From the NCBI GenBank assembly GCA_017399325.1, contig JAFQDY010000089.1, forward strand, positions 1-8,187: a stretch of DNA of 8,187 nucleotides, read 5' to 3'. The DNA is from Oscillospiraceae bacterium (lineage in GTDB: Bacteria > Bacillota > Clostridia > Oscillospirales > Oscillospiraceae). Position numbers and translations under genes: made by a program. The notes beneath the pieces are model-generated. The model did not search any database. It worked only from the letters and a program-made list of their open reading frames with translations, and had not been told where the DNA came from. Positions 5,950 to 8,187 of the stretch are shown here, in pieces; the first letter of the stretch is position 1; each line of letters begins with the position of its first letter.

Positions 5950-6246
5950 ATGTATAATCGCTATGTTCCCCAGCAGGACGGCACCCATAAGCGCAACCGG
6001 GTGGAAGAACCGCCCCGGCCTGTTTCCAATCCGCAAACACCGGCAGAGCCGAACAACACCCACACCACAATGGAACATCGGCCGCCCCCGGCAATGAACA
6101 TTGGCGGGTTTCTGAAAAATCTGATCCCCAAGGATTTTGACACCGGTGATCTGATCGTTGTGCTTCTGCTGCTTTTAATGGCAGGCGACAAGCCGGAAGA
6201 CAAAAACAACGCCCTGCTCACGCTGGCGCTGTATTGCTTTTTATGA
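5950..6246 (+). CDS. Proline-rich protein with hydrophobic C-terminus, third gene of the unknown operon
   Basis: This 98-residue protein has an N-terminal half (1-50) that is polar and proline-rich, beginning MYNRYVPQQDGTHKRNRVEE. The C-terminal half contains FLKNLIPKDFDTGD and then a strongly hydrophobic run IVVLLLLLMAG (69-79), a short charged stretch DKPEDKN, and a second hydrophobic end ALLTLALYCFL. This suggests membrane association by a hairpin with both ends on the cytoplasmic side, with the Pro-rich part as a tether; that is inference. The gene starts 4 bp after the preceding stop with an AGGTGA site and is followed at once by a strong terminator, making it the operon's last gene. I do not recognise a named family. 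Confidence 0.78.
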   Translation: MYNRYVPQQDGTHKRNRVEEPPRPVSNPQTPAEPNNTHTTMEHRPPPAMNIGGFLKNLIPKDFDTGDLIVVLLLLLMAGDKPEDKNNALLTLALYCFL

Positions 6247-6248
6247 CA

Positions 6249-6284
6249 GAAACCCAACACCTTCCGGTGTTGGGTTTTCCTTTT
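6249..6284. terminator. Bidirectional terminator
   Basis: An 11-bp stem, AACCCAACACC with GGTGTTGGGTT (6251-6261 with 6266-6276), closes on the stable tetraloop TTCC and is followed by TTTTCCTTTTTC. It ends the small-protein operon rightward. The A-rich left flank is weaker but could also end the convergent hydrolase gene. Confidence 0.92.
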
Positions 6285-7019
6285 TCAGTGGCAGTATTTT
6301 TCTGCAAATGCAATGATGGGCGTGGGATCTTCCAGACCGTGAGGGTGGTGGCCGCAACCGGATTTGCCGATGGCGATGATGGTGCCGCCGTTTTCCCGGT
6401 AGTATTTCTCCAAGAGCGCGCCGTTTTCCTCGTAGGGAACCACATCGTCCGCATCGCCGTACACCAGAATGATGGGAATTTCATTTTCCAAAAGCAGGTG
6501 CATTTTATCGATGGGGTGTTCTCTGTAACTGAGCAGCTGGGACACATCCATTTTCCGCACATCCATAAACTCGGGAAGCAGTACCTTGCGCACAATGTCG
6601 CCTGCCTTGCCCAAGCCGGCCGGGCAGGACAGAAGATTCATAACCGGTGCGTCCAAATAAAGGGCGGAGATCATCTCGGGGTACTTGGCAGCCAGTTCCA
6701 CGGCGATCATACCGCCGCAACTCATACCCACAGGGAAGCATTTTTCAGCAAGGCCGTAGGTTTCCTGCAGATATTGGGCGAATCGTCTCTTAACATCCAA
6801 GTCCTCGGCAAAGTCCCAGCGGGATTTGTTGGCCACATAGGCCAAATGCCAGCCTCTTGCCAGCATTTGCAGTTCAAACCCCTGAAAGGCCTCAAAATAC
6901 TCGGTTTTCAGCAGCCAGTTTTTGTTCTCGTTAGGTTCGTTGGGAAAGACCAGAATGGCTGCTTTTCCTTCAAAAGCAAAGTCGATGCGCTTATAGCCTT
7001 TCCAGATGGTCTCAGTCAT
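6285..7019 (-). CDS. Alpha/beta hydrolase family protein
   Basis: This 244-residue cytoplasmic hydrolase, with no signal peptide, is probably an esterase or acyl/peptidyl hydrolase of unknown substrate. The nucleophile elbow is GMSCGG with Ser100. The acid is in the strand-end motif YGDADDVVPYEENG (Asp191 or 192). The catalytic His is in GCGHHPHGLEDP (His224 or 225). All three occur in the order expected for the alpha/beta hydrolase fold. The N-terminal part, including NEPNENKNWLLKTEYFEAF, resembles esterase-like members. The start is ATG 7019, with AAAGG upstream. An in-frame ATG at 7073 was rejected because it lies in the spacer of the promoter at 7052-7080. The gene is monocistronic, ending at the terminator shared with the small-protein operon. 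Fold and catalytic triad are well supported; the specific activity is not. Confidence 0.9.
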   Translation of the reverse strand: MTETIWKGYKRIDFAFEGKAAILVFPNEPNENKNWLLKTEYFEAFQGFELQMLARGWHLAYVANKSRWDFAEDLDVKRRFAQYLQETYGLAEKCFPVGMSCGGMIAVELAAKYPEMISALYLDAPVMNLLSCPAGLGKAGDIVRKVLLPEFMDVRKMDVSQLLSYREHPIDKMHLLLENEIPIILVYGDADDVVPYEENGALLEKYYRENGGTIIAIGKSGCGHHPHGLEDPTPIIAFAEKYCH

Positions 7020-7051
7020 AAACACGCCGCCTTTCAAGTCAGTTTTCTGCC

Positions 7052-7080
7052 ATTTTACTGTAGGGGGGTTCAAAAATCAA
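7052..7080 (-). promoter_or_regulatory. Promoter of the alpha/beta hydrolase gene
   Basis: On the - strand, TTGATT (7080-7075) and TAAAAT (7057-7052) have a 17-bp spacer, 32 bp upstream of the chosen ATG at 7019. Confidence 0.6.
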
Positions 7081-7114
7081 TGCATAAATGTCGGTTTTCC
7101 TTTTAAAACGGAAG

Positions 7115-7147
7115 TAAAAAGACCAGCCGGGCAGGCTGGTCTTCTTC
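7115..7147 (-). terminator. Terminator of the 163-residue protein gene
   Basis: A perfect 10-bp stem, AAGACCAGCC with GGCTGGTCTT (7119-7128 with 7134-7143), closes on a 5-base loop. On the - strand it is followed by a T run (CTTTTTAC), 22 bp past the stop codon. The stem core GACCAGCC recurs in the tRNA-side terminator at 8069-8126. Confidence 0.88.
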
Positions 7148-7165
7148 TTTTATGTAGGTGTTGGC

Positions 7166-7657
7166 TTATTCTGCTTGCTGCAGCACATAGGAAACCGCGC
7201 TCAAAACCTCGATCTTATCCATGCTGCCACGGCAGTGCATTTTGCTCTCGCCGTCCTTGATCTCGCAAAGGGCATACACGCCCTCCCGTCTCTCAACCAA
7301 GAAGTAGCGGACCGTTCTTGCCGCAATGTCGCAGGCAAAAACATACCGCACGGTACACATGTTTTCATCATCGTTCTCCGGCAGCGTTACATAGAGAAAT
7401 ACCATACTGTCATCGCCCTGCGCCATCATAGAAGACACGGTGAATTCATCGGCGGAAAACACAGGAACATCGTCCTCGCGAATGCCCATTTCCTTCGCCA
7501 TAGTCATCACATACACATTCAATAAGTTGGCGAGAAATTCGTCGCCGTTTTTATTGATCTGATTGACAAACGCCATCATATCCTCACCCTCAAGGTGATG
7601 GGGGATCAACTCATGATCGAAAGAAAAACGAATGTCGGCAAGCATTTGCTTATTCAT
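7166..7657 (-). CDS. Acidic protein of unknown function
   Basis: This 163-residue, soluble, acidic protein is one I do not recognise. The first third is helical (FVNQINKNGDEFLANLLNVY, about 30-49). The middle and C-terminal part alternates short strands such as SMVFLYVTLPE, MCTVRYVFACD, ARTVRYFLVER and YALCEIKDGE, so a mixed alpha/beta or beta-sheet domain is likely. No signal peptide, membrane span or catalytic motif is evident. Three cysteines are present without a metal-site spacing. The ATG at 7657 follows AAAAGGAG. The gene has its own strong promoter (7736-7764), a leader of about 72 bases and its own terminator, so it is a single-gene unit. The strong promoter suggests substantial expression. 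Confidence 0.8.
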   Translation of the reverse strand: MNKQMLADIRFSFDHELIPHHLEGEDMMAFVNQINKNGDEFLANLLNVYVMTMAKEMGIREDDVPVFSADEFTVSSMMAQGDDSMVFLYVTLPENDDENMCTVRYVFACDIAARTVRYFLVERREGVYALCEIKDGESKMHCRGSMDKIEVLSAVSYVLQQAE

Positions 7658-7709
7658 ACGATATCTCCTTTTCCCGTTAGATATTTTTCGTTATGCATCG
7701 AAATAATTT

Positions 7710-7728
7710 CAAGAAGCGTCGTTTCTTG
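7710..7728 (-). promoter_or_regulatory. Stem-loop at the 5' end of the leader
   Basis: An inverted repeat, CAAGAA with TTCTTG around a 7-base loop, begins within a base or two of the predicted transcription start of the 163-residue protein gene. It could act as a 5' stabilising hairpin; this is inference. Confidence 0.4.
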
Positions 7729-7735
7729 CGTTTTT

Positions 7736-7764
7736 ATTGTAGCATTGGTGGATCTATCTGTCAA
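7736..7764 (-). promoter_or_regulatory. Strong sigma-A promoter of the 163-residue protein gene
   Basis: On the - strand, a perfect TTGACA (7764-7759) is followed, after 17 bp, by TACAAT (7741-7736). It is the best promoter in the window. The predicted start near 7729 gives a 72-base leader. Confidence 0.8.
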
Positions 7765-7794
7765 ACAATTTGAGAGTTTTACTCATTGTTTAAA

Positions 7795-7810
7795 GGGAGG
7801 ACGGATTCGA
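7795..7810. repeat. Direct copy of the tRNA-Tyr 3' end segment
   Basis: The 16 bases GGGAGGACGGATTCGA are identical to 8121-8136 inside the tRNA-Tyr gene, in the same orientation and 326 bp away. They cover part of the acceptor stem and T arm. This is the pattern expected of a duplicated attachment site, or of the edge of a tRNA-derived repeat. Confidence 0.8.
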
Positions 7811-8068
7811 TTTGCATTTTCTTTCGCTCGCGAAAGAAAATTAAGGTAGCCTACTGCTATGTGATGACTTGTTATTGATTGCCGTCCACAAGCCTACGCC
7901 TTGCGTCCTGCAATCAATGGATTCTACCACGGGCTAAAAATTGCTCGCCAGCTCTCAATTTTTGTACCAGTGTGCGCCTTGAATTGTTGTATGGTTGCCA
8001 CTGGCAACCATTGAGATTTTGATTCGCTGCGCGGCACACCACTGGTGCCGCCCTTTCGAATCCTGTGG
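7811..8068. repeat. Array of perfect inverted repeats downstream of tRNA-Tyr
   Basis: No credible protein gene lies here. Five inverted repeats follow each other. The first is 12-bp arms at 7816-7827/7830-7841, with TC between. The second is 9-bp arms at 7874-7882/7910-7918. The third is AAAAATTG/CAATTTTT at 7936-7943/7956-7963. The fourth is 10-bp arms at 7991-8000/8002-8011, with one central base. The fifth is a two-part stem, GATTCG/CGAATC (8021-8026/8057-8062) enclosing GCGGCAC/GTGCCGC (8031-8037/8045-8051). Longer-range pairings also exist: GGTAG at 7846-7850 with CTACC at 7924-7928, and ACCAGTG at 7966-7972 with CACTGGT at 8040-8046. Several loops carry GCTCGC- or GCTGCGC-like sequence. 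The density suggests a structured RNA or a palindromic mobile element. Which one, and the transcribed strand, cannot be told from one copy. Confidence 0.65.
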
Positions 8069-8080
8069 CCTCCCCCACCA
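8055..8080 (+). repeat. Inverted, degenerate copy of the tRNA-Tyr 3' end
   Basis: The segment TTCGAATCCTGTGG followed by CCTCCCCCACCA reads on the + strand like a tRNA T-loop, acceptor strand and encoded CCA. It matches the - strand tRNA-Tyr end, except that three extra bases disturb the spacing between TTCGAAT and the CCA (19 instead of 16). The T stem cannot form and no upstream cloverleaf fits, so it is a tRNA-like tail and not a gene. Confidence 0.7.
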
Positions 8081-8126
8081 CAAAAGAGACCAGCCAAACG
8101 GCTGGTCTCTTTTGTGGTGGGGGAGG
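8069..8126. terminator. Very long hairpin terminator that includes the tRNA-Tyr 3' end
   Basis: A perfect 27-bp inverted repeat (8069-8095 with 8100-8126) has a 4-base loop, AAAC. The inner part, AAAAGAGACCAGCC with GGCTGGTCTCTTTT, is a classic bidirectional intrinsic terminator with its T run in the stem. The outer part consists of CCTCCCCCACCA and its complement, so the stem reaches into the acceptor strand and CCA of the tRNA. Confidence 0.88.
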
Positions 8127-8187
8127 ACGGATTCGAACCATCGAAGCGATACGCAGCAGATTTACAGTCTGTCCCCTTTGGCCACTC
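8115..8187 (-). tRNA. tRNA-Tyr (anticodon GTA), 5' end truncated by window edge
   Basis: Read on the - strand, the visible 73 bases contain GAGTGGCCAAAGGGGACAG (D-arm side) and the anticodon arm GACTGTAAATCT with anticodon GTA. A long class II variable arm, CTGCGTATCGCTTCG, comes next. The T arm is GATGG-TTCGAAT-CCGTC, the acceptor strand is CTCCCCC, the discriminator is A, and the CCA is encoded at 8117-8115. The long variable arm together with GTA identifies tyrosine. About 12 bases of the 5' end (acceptor strand and start of the D arm) lie beyond the window. It is the last element of its transcript, directly followed by the 27-bp hairpin terminator. Confidence 0.97.

Noticed and set aside
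7020..7073. An 18-residue N-terminal extension of the alpha/beta hydrolase
   Set aside because: The ATG at 7073 lies within the promoter spacer and lacks a ribosome site; the start at 7019 fits better.
7811..8068. CRISPR array
   Set aside because: The inverted repeats differ from each other in sequence and spacing; there is no recurring direct repeat with unique spacers and no cas gene.
8021..8080. A possible second tRNA gene on the + strand ending in CCTCCCCCACCA
   Set aside because: The T stem does not pair, the distance from TTCGAAT to CCA is three bases too long, and no anticodon or D arm can be placed upstream.
7795..8136. A genomic island bounded by attL and attR at tRNA-Tyr
   Set aside because: The 16-bp direct repeats encloses only about 310 bp with no integrase or cargo. 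At most it is a remnant or a small non-coding element, so it is reported as a repeat and not as an island.
7914..8141. 75-residue - strand reading frame starting MVRIRPPPP
   Set aside because: It runs through the tRNA-Tyr end, the terminator hairpin and the palindromic repeats. A frame of this kind is a usual by-product of the tRNA sequence, and it has no ribosome site.

Overview
The window looks like a chromosomal segment of a low-to-mid GC Firmicute of class Clostridia, most likely the Oscillospirales/Ruminococcaceae group. This rests on strong Shine-Dalgarno sites, sigma-A-type promoters, a type A RNase P RNA, a type III pantothenate kinase and the gene families present; it was not tested by any search. 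Most of the window is housekeeping in character. No phage, insertion sequence or CRISPR array is visible.

Layout, left to right. Positions 1-197 hold the 3' part of the RNase P RNA gene (rnpB, + strand), ending at a terminator shared with a convergent operon. That operon (2479-239, - strand) encodes a two-repeat DUF1538-type membrane protein followed by two different, atypical PII-family proteins, and looks like a transporter with its own PII-type sensors. Divergent from it is a HAD-family phosphatase (2639-3280, +). A bidirectional terminator separates this from a small basic membrane protein (3683-3318, -). A 55-residue single-span membrane protein (3900-4067, +) then abuts, stop to stop, a coupled pair on the - strand: a YfcE-type metallophosphoesterase (5320-4832) and coaX (4835-4068).

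From a compact divergent promoter region (5320-5395), an operon of three small proteins of unknown function runs rightward (5395-6246, +) to a strong bidirectional terminator. Two monocistronic - strand genes follow: an alpha/beta hydrolase (7019-6285) and an unrecognised acidic 163-residue protein (7657-7166), the latter driven by a promoter with a perfect -35 box.

The right end (7765-8187) has no credible protein gene. It holds a 5'-truncated tRNA-Tyr(GTA) gene on the - strand and, downstream of it, about 330 bp packed with perfect inverted repeats. This stretch is bounded by two extra partial copies of the tRNA 3' end, one direct and one inverted. It is the least explained part of the window and looks like a tRNA-derived palindromic element or structured RNA.

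The candidates for something under-described are the DUF1538-PII-PII operon, the three-gene small-protein operon and the tRNA-linked palindromic element.
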